From: Wolfiporia cocos
Lineage: Eukaryota > Basidiomycota > Agaricomycetes > Polyporales > Phaeolaceae
Length of the DNA: 64,000 bases
Assembly: GCA_029448655.1 (NCBI GenBank)
Contig: JACCLO010000009.1
Location: 1,426,001 to 1,490,000 of the forward strand
Reading direction: 5' to 3'
Below are positions 26,001-36,892 of this stretch, in pieces; position 1 is the first letter of the stretch; each line of letters opens with the position of its first letter. A program made the translations under genes and the position numbers. The notes beneath the pieces were generated by a model. The model did not search any database. It was not told the origin of the DNA and worked only from the letters and a program-made list of their open reading frames with translations.

Positions 26001-26322
26001 GTGAGCACAATGGTCAGACGACTTGTCAAATGCGACCCATGATACCAAAGACTCACGTGAATATCCTAAAAGTATATTTTATGACTCACGAGGAAATTAA
26101 CGCATCCTTGGTCAGAGAAAAACTCATACCTCAAACATCTGGCCATCTACAACATTGATCAACCGCTGTGAAATGTGCCATTACTCGGATGCCGTGGCTT
26201 ACATAGTGTGGTAGGGATCGTATGACTACCAGTCGAGTTAATACTAATAGTGGTAGCAGTGCGCCGCGGAGCCCTGCCAAAAGCCCAGTAGCAAGTCTTG
26301 TTGCAAGCGATATGAATAACAT
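23033..26322 (-). pseudogene. GH51 alpha-L-arabinofuranosidase, about 15 small exons, probably inactive
   Basis: Pieces on the minus strand follow the GH51 order. They are INSTGSHTIPTTL (26250), YGQMFE, GGLYAE and LQSKAFQKVTPG (25900), YRFPSASSFSGKLTFGLES (25570), INFAMFSLFPP and RPNGMRIDV (25310), PAFFRFPGGNNL (25190), ARWQWNATVGPLPDRPGR (25010), GLGLFEYLTFIEDVG (24880), GHPEPF ... YVEIGNEDFFAP (24520-24430, containing the acid/base Glu), GGAAFMTGLERNSDIVF (23800), YPSTSYYVG, and YNAPGYSISVITL at the end. The enzyme would remove arabinose from plant hemicellulose outside the cell. Lesions: a TAG inside GTR-x-YMEGEYAA near 24010, a 16-base insertion between VYIK and VITPAND near 23320, and loss of part of the N-terminal HSGDGG motif. 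The signal peptide may be MLFISLATRLATGLLAG. It may be a recent pseudogene, since most splice sites remain good. Confidence 0.72.
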
Positions 26323-27624
26323 GGCACAATACCTATGTGCACTGTGACCTTCACCCTCAGCTCATATATGCCTTGTGGCCTGCAAATCCATCAAGAAATT
26401 CATCGCAGAAGCGAGTTTCATGGAAACTGAGTGTATGTAGTGTCAAAGATACATAGCTTCTGCACCATACCTCCGACATAGTATAACACACTCTGACGCC
26501 AGCAACTGCGCAATAACCCTTATTGAGGTGGAGGGGACCACCGATGGTCCGAGTCCCGCGTCTGCTGCTGTGTTCCATCTGCGTCAGGCTGCGTCTCATG
26601 GTCAGTGCACAGGCACAAAACACATATCTTATCCTGCTCATCACAGCGGGAAGGGCTTCTGGTGATATATGGCACAATTCCCTGGCCCCTTGTGACTGCA
26701 GGGTTTTACGAACTCTGTGGCGTCCTCGAATTCGATGCGGGAATTCAGCGCTCAGCATGAGTCGGTGGATGGAGATCACCAGTCCAAACCTACACCTGAA
26801 TCCTGATGGAGGGGCCCGATATAAGTTGACTACTCTGTTTGTTTGACATCACCAATGACGGAAGCATCATGTTGTAAATTAGGCTTTTGCCTTAAAAGCT
26901 GTATTCACAATCCACCAGCCACCCGCTCCACCAGCATGTTGTCTCTACGAGAATCAGAGGCAACGGAGAGGTAAAGTCGCCTGTGGGAAGTCCGACATCT
27001 GTATTTTTGTTTCATATATCACTCCAATCACCGTACAATTACGGTTTCTTCCCTAATCAGGGAGCATCCTAAGATTTTCAAACGTTAGTCATAATCTACG
27101 TTTTCTTGTGTCCTGGATTCTGCGAGTCAAAGGCGCTCCTCAAGACGCCGAGACTTTGAGATATGGAAAGCGCACGTAGCCAGTCAATAGCATTCAAGCG
27201 AAGTTTCGAGTCGTGCTTCAGTTTGAAGCTTGAAGCTTGAAGCTTCAAAGCTTCAGGTTTCAGGCTCAGGCCGGCACGGGGCGCCTATCTATGAGTTGCC
27301 GGCGTCTGTCTTTGCATGAGATCGCTCACTCCAGCGAGTACCTGACTCGTTTAGACTCGTCATCCTGGGGCTTTGTGCGACTATTGAGATGTTATAAACC
27401 AGCCGCTAATTACCCGCCATCAACAAAGGCGAAGTTACACTAAATCCGCTATCTGAAAAACGACGGAGCACGTAACTGTTCCGTAAGTGGAGACGTCAAA
27501 CTTTGCTTCCGCCTGGCTCGGCCACTGGCCGACCGCCCTGCTCTCGCTCAGGCACTCACTATCTCTGTTTATCTCAAGATTGTACGTTTACGACCTCGGC
27601 GAGTACGCCCCACATAGCGGGACA
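26323..27624. other. Intergenic, shared upstream region of the GH51 and NCS1 genes
   Basis: The two genes point away from each other. On the minus strand an A/T-rich TATA-like site (acttatatc) lies near 26818, rather far from the GH51 start. No other gene recognised. Confidence 0.45.
27223..27256. repeat. Small palindromic HindIII-type repeat
   Basis: Three head-to-tail copies of TGAAGCT run into TTCAAAGCTTCA, so the block is both a short tandem repeat and a palindrome. Confidence 0.7.
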
Positions 27625-29651
27625 ATGTCAGCCTCAAACGAAAAGCTCGATGGTACAGTGAAGGATGTCGACTCGCTGGTTGAGGAGGCGCGCGTGGAGA
27701 AGTTCCGGTCACGCGTCTACAACCGATGGACTGAAAAGCTTTTGAGCTGGGGAGTTGAGGCGCGAGGTGGGTTATCTGCGCGGCTACAGCACGCCGCTAA
27801 GAATGCTGAGCCGTTCCAGGAATCCTCCCTGTGCTCCCGGAAGATCGGACGGACAGGCAGTACAACAAAATCTTCTTCATCTGGCTATCGGCGAATTTCA
27901 ACATTCTATCGTACGTCGTATGATGCATGATGAGCCACGCGAAGCAACGATATAATCGACGCACGCAGGTTCTCGGCGGGTACACTGGGTCCCGTCGTGT
28001 ACGGTCTTGGGCTTAGAGACACATGCCTTGTGATTTTATTCTTTAATCTATTGTGCAGCGCTCTGCCGGCGTACTTGTGAGTGAAATCCATTCTCCCCCC
28101 AGTGATGACTCTAATCGCTTCTTAGCTCGACATGGGGACCAAAGTTAGGCTTACGCCAGATGTGTCAGGCACGATACAGCTTCGGGCGAGTACTTCCTCC
28201 TGAATATCCCGGAGCATTCGTCTTAGACGATTTCCTCACAGATACTTCGGCGTCATCATAGCAAGCGTCATCAACCTCGCAACATTGTGCGGATATTGTA
28301 TTTTGAATTGTATTCTCGGAGGACAGACACTGTCAAGCATATCCGGCGGTAATCTCAGCTGGAGGTGCGCGATTTTCTTTCTCGCAGCCGTGAAAGCCCT
28401 CATACGGTCATCGTTAGTGTGGGAATTGTTATTATCGCTGTCATCTCGCTTTTGGTGCGCATATCCGAATGCCAATAGCAATGGCGCTAACCGCCAACAA
28501 CATAACCGCAGGTATCATTCTGTGGATACAAAGTATTGACATGGTGAGGGCGATCATGGAATTCTCGTGTTGTATGCTAACTTGTTGCAGGTATGAACGT
28601 CTCGCATGGATACCTGTATTGATCGTATACGTTGTTGCTCTCGGGATTGGTGGAAAACATCTTTCAAATCCACCGCCACCAGAGCCAGCGACCGCGCCTG
28701 ACATCCTGACATTTGCGGCGACCATCGCTGGCTTTGTCATAACATATGCACCACTGGGCTCGGACTACACTATCTATTATATGCCTGATGTTCCAAGGTG
28801 TGTATCACGGAGAGTCGTCCCGGATCCACCAACTTACAGATATTCAGCTGGAAAATCTTCATGTACTCCTACCTCGGGTTCAACATTTCGATCGTATGTC
28901 TCCAGCGCTCCACCCCCGCGCACAAGCTGATCGCCTGCTAAACAGATTACCATCCAGTGCCTCGGCGCCGCCGTCGCCACCGCTTCGTCCTCCGTGCCCG
29001 CATGGAGCGCGGGGTACGCGGGCGGCAACGTCGGCGGGCTGCTCGAGGCGATGCTCAGCCCCGCGGGCAACTTCGGCAAGTTCCTCACGGTGCTCCTCGC
29101 GCTGAGCGTGACGGCGAACATCGCGCCGACGCTCTACTCGTTCTGCCTCAACTTCCAGGTGTTCATCCCGCCCGCCGCCGTCGTCCCACGCTACATGTTC
29201 TCGCTGCTTGCCACGGCCGTGTGCGTCGCGGCCAGTCTCCATCCTCGCTTTTTCATGACTGACGGGTGTTCGCAGCATCATCCCGCTGTCGATCGTCGGC
29301 CAGCACAAGTTCTACGACGCGCTGAGCAACTTCCTCGGTCTGATTGGATACTGGGCGAGCGCGTTCGGCGCCGTTGTGCTCATGGAGCACCTCGTCATCC
29401 GCCGCGGTGACTTCGCGGCGTACGACCTGCGCCACTGGGACAGCTTCCGCAAGCTGCCTTCGGGGCTTGCCGCTATTGGGGCGTGCGTACTTGCAGTCGG
29501 ACTGATCGTGCCGTCGATGGATCAGGTGTGGTTCGTCGGCCCGTTCGCACTGCACACGGGCGACATCGGGTTCGAGGTCGCGTTTGTCGCGACGACCATC
29601 TTCTATGTGCCGTTGCGCTTTGTGGAGCTCAGGTTCAGAAAGCTCGTATAA
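27625..29651 (+). CDS. NCS1-family purine-cytosine permease (Fcy2-like)
   Basis: Proton-coupled uptake of purines and cytosine across the plasma membrane. Exon 1 is 27625-27766; exon 2 begins at 27820, giving VEARGILPVLPEDRTDRQY. Family blocks follow in order: IFFIWLSANFNILS, GLGLRDTCLVILFFNL-type helix, YSFGYFGVIIASVINLA, ILGGQTLSSISGGNLSW, ERLAWIPVLIVYVVALG, FVITYAPLGSDYTIY, GNVGGLLEAMLSPAGNFGKFL, IIPLSIVGQHKFYDALSNFLG, and IVPSMDQVWFVGP to a stop at 29649-29651. Around 12 helices are expected and the hydrophobic blocks fit. Many 50-60 base introns are needed, all with plausible GT-AG ends. The last exon is GC-rich and uninterrupted. No lesion seen. Confidence 0.9.
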
Positions 29652-29812
29652 AAGCGGACTCGAGAGATCTCAGTTAATCATCGATTATGCTACATCTACA
29701 CAGAAATAGGGCATCTTGTATATATCGTCACGTTGTGTGGACAGCGGATAAATGTCATGCTCAAAACGATACGAAGCATGGTGGTGATCTATAGTAAGTC
29801 CCGGTTTGATCT

Positions 29813-30170
29813 TCACAGGCAAGTGAACGGTCCAGATGTGGGCTGCGGTGCAAGCGTCAGCCAATATGATTAAGGCTATTTTAAGGAGCAGACTCACAGT
29901 GGCTGTGAAGTGTATGCAATTATAGATAATAAGAGAGCTGGAGCATATATGAAGAGAAGTACGTACGGGCGCCACTAATGCATACGGGCCCAACTCCTCC
30001 AATAGTGATGTGAGGGTCGCGAGCCTCTACAAAATAAAGTTTGTCCAGTGGCTTTGCAGGAAATGATAATTCAAATTACCGATTTCTGCAGCAATTGGCG
30101 TGGGCGCAGGAGAGGCCTGCGTAGCCACAAAAAGGAGAGCAATAGATGCGAGGAACTTGAATGAGAGCAT
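29813..30170 (-). CDS. Small secreted peptide A, 61 residues, four exons
   Basis: Exons in transcription order: 30170-30080, 30026-29967, 29902-29898 (only CCACT) and 29842-29813, ending TGA. Introns are 53, 64 and 55 bases, all GT-AG. The product begins MLSFKFLASIALLFVATQAS, a clear signal peptide, then a Pro/Ala/Thr stretch, ITIGGVGPVCISGA, and a C-terminal PTPTSGPFTCL. The only two Cys (residues 46 and 60) could close a 13-residue loop. The reading frame works only if the 5-base exon is used, and the paralogue B needs exactly the same structure, which is the main evidence that the model is right. I do not recognise the family; it could be a small secreted effector or signalling peptide. 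Confidence 0.8.
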
Positions 30171-30239
30171 GCTGTAGATCTGCTGTGGCGAGTTTGACGG
30201 TGGACGTCGACTTGCGTGTCCACGAAGTTACCGCCGTCC

Positions 30240-30245
30240 TTTATA
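30240..30245 (-). promoter_or_regulatory. TATA box of secreted peptide A
   Basis: TATAAA on the minus strand, about 70 bases before the ATG; the sister gene has one at the matching place. Confidence 0.65.
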
Positions 30246-30621
30246 GCTGAGCGAGAGCACTAACGAAAATACATTAAACCAATCAGATGACGCGACTGTC
30301 ATACACAGATGTGGTTGTAGCATTGGTCTGAATGTTGTGGCAGCTGCTGCATTCCAGGAACTGCCGTCAACCCCTGGCGGCACTGGCGAGGCGCCGACTC
30401 CGGGCTGTTACATACTGCGCCACAGGCTCGGTGCCGCGTGTGCACGAGATGGATGGCACCCGTATCTGAAGAGCTGTTCCGGTAACCTATTTGAGCTTGC
30501 AACCAAAACTCGCGTTTGTAATCTCAAGAATGATCTTTGCACACAGATGTCGAACGCTGACTTTGTTTTGGACGATCCAGAAGTATTGACCAGATGTGGC
30601 TCGTCGACCACAACCACATAG

Positions 30622-30720
30622 GCGACATTTTTTTCGAAATTACGTTTGTTGCGACGTCCACCTTTAATGTGCCGCTGGGCTTTGTGGAGCTTAGGTTCAG
30701 AAAGTTCGAGTTCAAGAGGA
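30622..30720 (+). pseudogene. Duplicated remnant of the permease 3' end
   Basis: Aligns with 29559-29650, the last part of the NCS1 gene (GDIGFEVAFVATT ... FVELRFRK), here reading GDIFFEITFVATS ... FVELRFRKF after decay. It marks the start of tandem unit B. Confidence 0.85.
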
Positions 30721-30845
30721 ATCTGTATTCAATATTCAACCTCAATGATACTGCGTCTACATAGAACTAGTGCACTTTCGCATGTACTACTGCATTACTA
30801 CGTGAATGCCAAGACGGCCATAGATATGATCCGTGATTTATATCT

Positions 30846-31191
30846 TTACGGCAGGCAGGTGTAAGGGCCGGACGTGGGCTATTATTGTGCGTCATTGCGA
30901 GAGGCTGACGGAGACCAAATGAGAACTTACAGTAGCTATGAAGGAAATGCCGGGTAATCAGCTACGATTATACGATTTTAAAGAAGGAGACAACTCACGT
31001 CCGCCAGAGCTGCACTTGGGCCCTGGTCCTCCGATATGAATAGTGGTCTCTCGAGCCCCTGGATAGCACTTGATTATCAGGTACCAGAACAGGCTATACG
31101 TTCACTTACCGATACCTGCAGCAGGCGTGGGCGTCGCCTGCACGGCAACAGCGAAGAGTGCAACGGCAAACAGGTACTTGAATGAGAGCAT
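30846..31191 (-). CDS. Small secreted peptide B, 59 residues, four exons
   Basis: Exons: 31191-31110, 31058-30999, 30935-30931 (only CTACT) and 30878-30846, ending TAA. Introns are 51, 63 and 52 bases. The product begins MLSFKYLFAVALFAVAVQAT (signal peptide), then IHIGGPGPKCSSGG and the C-terminal PTPTSGPYTCLP. Two Cys (residues 43 and 57) keep the same 13-residue spacing as in peptide A. Exon phases, the 5-base exon and the PTPTSGP-aromatic-TCL end are conserved although the flanks have diverged, which suggests selection on the protein. Function unknown. Confidence 0.8.
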
Positions 31192-31250
31192 ATTGCGAAC
31201 TCGTTCAGATACTGATACTTCGGCAGGGAATGTCGAATTCGACCTCCTGC

Positions 31251-31256
31251 TTTATA
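31251..31256 (-). promoter_or_regulatory. TATA box of secreted peptide B
   Basis: TATAAA on the minus strand 60 bases before the ATG, in the context gctataaagcagg, matching gene A. Confidence 0.65.
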
Positions 31257-31679
31257 GCTGCAGCGACTCTACGCAGACAGTGTCGCAAGCTAATACACGG
31301 CCGCAACATTGACTTCGCCATCTTGGCAACACCTGCATTCCAGGAACTGCCGCCAACCCCTGGCGGCACTGGCTAGACGCCCAGCGGACCGTTACTGCGC
31401 CGCAAGTTCGGGGCCGTGTGTGCGTGAGATGTATGGCGTGCCTTCCGCATTTGGAAGACTGCGTCGGGTGACTTGTTGGAGTCTGCGATGAAAGCGCACA
31501 TTTGTAATACGGAACGAAATGTGCGCACCGATGTCAACAATAGACTTGATGATTGGCGAGCAACGAGTGTTTCACCGGAACGCGACGTGTTCACTAGCAC
31601 ATTGCCAGAATTGACGGGATCTCTGCATATACTGTGAAGCGCTACAATGTACTTTGAGCACGGTATGAATTCTACCATC

Positions 31680-34600
31680 TAGCTTGCATCAGCGGATAGT
31701 TATGCACGGCCAATACCGAGTTGCTCTCTCCAAGCCCAAAGCATCCCGGTTTGAACACATGCGATATAGTCATGTTCCCGGAGGCTTGTTCCGCTGTACT
31801 GACGCCTAGGAATCTGGGGCCAGGGTCAGGCACAAAGGGGATTACTCGCATGAGAGTTGAAGAGGCGTCATGATTGATATGAGCCAACGCCATGGAAGAG
31901 CAGTCAATTGTTCCTGGTGGCGTCGCGCCCTCTGTCAGATGGGTGGGGGATATGGGTAGCCTCATCCGGAGAACACACGGCGAGATGCATCAACCACTGC
32001 GGCGAGCAGTTTATCATTGTGAAGTTCTGAATCCGAGACATATTTCAAGGACTATCGGGTGGCTATATGCATTTGAGGGCATCAGCCTCCAAAGATATCA
32101 GCTTGTGGGTCCAAGTTGTGTCGTTCACTCGCCTAGAAGGAGTCGGTTGACCGCGGACCATCTACGTCACCATGAAGAATGTTGGTGCGTGAGAACATCA
32201 ACGCATACCATGTTCATTTGTTTGAAATGACATCTGCGCCTGGCTAGCTGCTTCTTGTGTATCATTTCGGCGTCTATGGCGACGGCTGTGCATCCGGAAA
32301 TTGCCGAACGGCTGTGTCAATTCAATGTACGGCCGGTGTCCTCATCAGCGATGTTCCGACTCTACTTACTCTGGAATATGTGCACTGCTTGTTGTCACCA
32401 GCGAGGAACGGATTTGACGCTATGTTGCTATAGTGCTTATGCCCACTGACGCGATATTTTTCTATCGACATGCAAGGGCTTCGTGCGCTACTGATGTTGA
32501 GGTTGCCTGTTCTACTCGGGGGTTTGCTGCAACCTTAGAACTGAGGCTTCACTGTCAACCACAGACCAATTCTGGAAAGGTCTCAGGCAGTTTCGCTCTT
32601 GTAGCACTCCTGGTGACGACTGACGGAGAGCTTCCCTCGCAGGCATGTGTCATAATCAATCTCACTTGCAATTTTTGATGCCATCTATTGCCACTTGTCC
32701 GCTCAGATCCTTTCGGAATTATATCCGTATAGATCATCTATGATCTTGGTTAGTAGCAACCGGAAAGCGGTGATGACTATGATGCAATCAAATCAAATAA
32801 TAGCCACACGGCTAACGTCGTCGTATCGCTGTACTGGCATCTTTATTTTTGGTAGAGCGTTGCGTCTCTCGACGCTGGGCCCGGCAGTCGACAAAGTCGT
32901 CTCCAGGTTACTCGCTGGCGGCTCAGGGAATTGAAACCCCGATAGTTTGTGGTGTTAACCATAGCCAATGTCACCATTGAGAAAATGCTGTCACGCACGC
33001 AGTGTGGGACTCAGTACCGGAGCATGATCAGCCCAGCGCACCATCCTCGCTCCAACTCGTCTCCGGTGCGCCCTGAAGGCCTCAACCCCCGGCCGACCAC
33101 ACTCTATACCCACTAAAACCTCAGTTCTGCCACGGGACCAGTCCCATGGCAGCTCATCTTCGTGTTGCAGTGCAGCACTCCCTTTCAGGTCGCAACCAGG
33201 GTAACTTTCTTGCCGTATTTCCGGACATTCGTCATTTTATAGTCGCTTGCTTCGTTCATCGCGTGGCGCCATCGCGATGTGATTTCGCTGTCCTCTTCGG
33301 AACTCTGATCCGAAGAGCTGAGATACAGCGCGAGAGAACTCTGTATTTCGTCGCGTCGCGCGGGGGTTTATATACATGTTAGCTCGTAAAAATGCGTCAT
33401 ATACTAAGAGAGAATAGAAAATAGGAGAAATGAGATCATTCAGAGCTTGGGGAGTCATACGAGTACATAATTTCATGGCCAAGCGCAGGTACAAGTACAC
33501 AAGACCTTAACATGACTCTTCGCGAGAACGTTCGCGACTTGCGTCGCGTTCGAGAACATACTTTTAGGTTGTCGCATAAAGCCAGACAGGCGCTAGGCGC
33601 ACGCCGACGATGCGGTACAGCCGCGCGTCGCCCGCCTTACGTCTCCCATCCGTTGTCCGGGTGAGTAGCCCCTCGGGCTATATCTTCCTGTCTGCAGCTC
33701 GTGTTTCCCACGTAGGCATACGCTCGCCTGTGAGCGGTTGAGCCTCCTGATACGGGGGCCGCCTCTCCATGCAGCCACATGGGCATTCCCGGTCGAGCGA
33801 GATTACGGACTTACACTCAGGGTCACATCACTATCGTTTTCGCTCGCCACCGCTGATCAACGTTTAACGATGAGAAACGACGTACAGTTGAAGAGATCAT
33901 AATGCATAACCCCATAATGCATGGCCTGACCTGGTCACCGACCTCGTTTGCAGGGATTTATGCATGGAATCTCATATCGCATAATGCATAAGCAATCAGG
34001 CAATTATGCATTAGTGGACCTGCCATATATAGTAATAAATATCTTATTTGCGAACATCACGGTGCAAAATCAAAGCAAATAATCCAATTGGCTTGCGCAG
34101 CTTCACGGTTCGCCCTTAGGCGCCTTCCCACGTGACACACAGCGACCGCTCGAGGCTGGGTTGCAGAAACAGACGGCATCTTGGTGCTCACACTGCAGCA
34201 GTTGTGCAAATTCTGTGCTCATCTTCACAAGGCTAACCTCACATCAATGAAACAAGTAACACTGGGGTACATAGCTATGTTGTTTCTACGGAGTCACCCT
34301 GGATCACATAATGTGACATCTTGTGACACATTTGATACTGCATAAGACCTCATAATGCATAAAGAAATCCGGTCACCACCGTTATGCATTATGAGGTCTT
34401 CAACTGTACTATGGCTGGACCCCTTCTGCACAATCTTGATGGCATGCGAATAGGAGAAAATTGCAAGACCCGTTCGTCTCCGGATAGCTTCAGTTATGTA
34501 TTCTGTGATCCAATCTATAGTATTAAAAATGACAGCGCAGATGGAGTGAGCACTGTTGAAAGCGAGGGCTACCGGTCAAAAGAGACCCCTAATGCACAAT

Positions 34601-35264
34601 TTCGTCACAATCAGTCACAAGATGCCGGGCGTGCCGCCATGACGGCACGGCCAGCTTGCTGTTGAATGTATGGGCACCTGATGCCAGTGTACGCACTAGC
34701 GGCGCTATTTGCCGATCGGAGTTTCTAAGCGTGATTTCCATGACAGGAAAGGCGCCCACAGTTTGTCACGTCTGCGCAATGTTTTTTGAATTTCTTCGCA
34801 ACAGTCTGATACCTGCTCCAGTAGACCTTGGTATCAGTGTCATCTCAATGTGTTCCATCCTTCTATAATAGCGTCAGAGTGTTTAAAGCATAGGATCGGA
34901 CCAGATCTTACAAGTTTCGTCATACCCCGGTCCTCGGAGCTTCGAAAACACAACATTCAGAATTATGCACAAGGACATAAACCAGGGATCTGAACGAAAC
35001 TCTACAGTAACATTAGTATACATGTCTACTATCTACGCGATTATTTACGTGATTTTTTCACTTCAACAGGGCCTCTGCAGAGTCGATTGTGCAGAAGTGG
35101 TCCATTACGCAGAAGGGTCCAGCCATAGTATCATTCATGGTATAATCCAGGCGTATTGGCTTATCGTCGTCTTCACCATTCTGATCAGAAGCAGCAACCC
35201 GCCTCATTCCGGCTCGCGTGCGATCCCCCGCATTCACCCGATCAGACACACTAATGCCTAACGA
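31680..35264. other. Long non-coding interval with A/T-rich palindromes
   Basis: Short readings on both strands show no family motif. Between 33900 and 34400 the string ATAATGCATAA and its variants recur several times together with GGTCACC. Transposon debris is likely, but no complete element was recognised. Confidence 0.5.
34344..34400. repeat. Perfect 19-base stem, 19-base loop palindrome
   Basis: AAGACCTCATAATGCATAA (34344-34362) is repeated as its exact reverse complement at 34382-34400. The 19-base loop contains GGTCACC. Related ATAATGCAT strings occur at 33900-34010, so this may be one end of a small foldback element. Confidence 0.9.
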
Positions 35265-35620
35265 GTTTAATTACCCATGGCTTCGCCACGAATATCAATT
35301 GTTATTTAAGTGAGATAACTAATAGAATAAGGGAAAAACACATTGGATGGAGACATTATGAGTCCACCCAACCTCCAGGGTGTATGATCACCCTGCTGCA
35401 CCTGTCCTTTGTTCTCTGCCCGCTTAGCCACTTCCTCCACCTCGCTGATGCTCGGTGTCGTCGTCGCTTCGCTTGTAACATTGTGTCCACAAATGTAGTG
35501 CCTCAGAAAACTCCCTGAATTCTCTTAATTTGATTTTCTGGCGGGTATATACAGTACAGGCCATCTACGTTACAACAGCTACAAAATCCCCATGGCACAG
35601 CGCAGGGAGGACGCGCGAAA

Positions 35621-35695
35621 CGCGAGTTTTCGTCGAAGGGATTTGAACGCGCGCCTTACAGGCGCCGGGCGTGGGAATACACTGGCCAACTCCCC
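35621..35695 (-). other. tRNA-like box A / box B segment (possible SINE head)
   Basis: On the minus strand, TGGCCAGTG resembles the pol III A box. About 40 bases on, after a GCGCC-TGTAA-GGCGC stem-loop, comes GCGTTCAAATCC, close to the B-box consensus. The T-stem bases do not pair, so this is not a working tRNA. Other units of the array keep the A-box-like part but have lost the B box. Confidence 0.35.
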
Positions 35696-36104
35696 GGGTC
35701 GGTGGGCCCTATGGGACGACGGACAGCACGTGGCACACGTGGAAAAGCACATGGCAGTTCCCACGCAACGGTCGTCCCTTTATTATATGACTAGCTTAAT
35801 TACCTGTGGCTTCGCCACAATTTTGTACTTTAGGAGTTGTTGTTTATCTCTGCCCGCTCAGCCACTCCTCCACCTCGCTGATGCTCGGCCTCGTCGTCGC
35901 TTCACTTGTAACACCTTTGCAACCGGCATGCGCGCCTTGCAGGCGCTGGGCGTGGGAATCCACTGGCCAACTTCCCGGGTCGGTGGCGCGAGCCCTATGG
36001 GACGACGGACAGCACGTGGCACACGTGGAAAAGCACATGGCGGTTCCCACGCAACGGTCGTCCCTTTATTATATGACTAGCTTAATTACCTGTGGCTTCG
36101 CCAC

Positions 36105-36892
36105 AAATGTTATGTCTTAGGAATATATTTTAGTCTCTGCCTGCTCAGCCACTCCTCCACCTCGCTGATGCTCGGTATCGTTGTCGCTTTGCTTGTAGAA
36201 TCTGTAACTGGCACGCATGCCTTGCAGGCTCTGGGTGTGGGAATTCACCCCTGTGGCATTGGGGTGCAAATACCTGTGGCACAGGGTACAGACCCCTGTG
36301 GTGTGGAGTATTTATATTACAAAATCCCCATGCCACAGGACGCAAATCCCTGTGGCATGGGGCACGAATCCCCGTGGCATGGGGCACAAACCCCCATGGC
36401 ATGGGCCAAAAATCCCCGTGGTGTAGGGCATGAATCCCCGTGGCACGGGGTACAAATCCCCGTGGTGTGGGGTATTTACATTACAAAATCCCCATGCCAC
36501 AGGACACAAATCCCTGTGGCATGGGCCACAAACCCCCATGGAATCGGCCACGAATCCCCGTGGTGTGGGGCACGAATCCCCGTGGCATGGGGCACAAATC
36601 CCTGTGGCATGGGGCACGAATCCCCGTGGCATGGGGCACGAATCCCTGTGGTGCGGGGCAGGAACAGCGCGCGCACCTTGCAGGCGCCGGGCGTGGGAAT
36701 CCATCGGCCAACTCCGCGGACGGCAGGCGCCCTATCTAATGGGAGGAGGATCAACGACGCGCATGGACGCCACGCGGCAAACGTGGCGTCCATGTGCGCA
36801 AAACGCGAGCGACACGCTAGCGGCACGCGAGCGCCTACGGCGCGAGCTCCCCTTACTTTATGGACTAGGTTAATTACCCGTGGCTTCGCCAC
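36105..36892. repeat. Satellite unit 1
   Basis: Starts aaatgttatgtcttagg and ends with the GTGGC-TTC-GCCAC hairpin. Almost identical to unit 4, displaced by 2985 bases. The minisatellite block is about 36235-36665. Confidence 0.85.

Larger units (their letters stand above)
29556..31678. repeat. Tandem duplication (~1.05 kb) carrying a secreted-peptide gene
   Basis: Unit A runs from about 29556, inside the permease's last exon, to 30621. Unit B runs from about 30622 to 31678. Shared parts, in order, are the permease 3' end, the four-exon peptide gene on the minus strand, and an upstream block with the sequence gcattccaggaactgccg (30348 and 31328) followed by more alignable sequence. The units have diverged well beyond the inverted-repeat arms, so this duplication is older. 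Confidence 0.85.

Noticed and set aside
29253..29555. Minus-strand reading over the permease
   Set aside because: Antisense shadow of the last NCS1 exons.
35621..35695. A true tRNA gene
   Set aside because: Box-like strings are present, but the T stem and acceptor stem do not pair.
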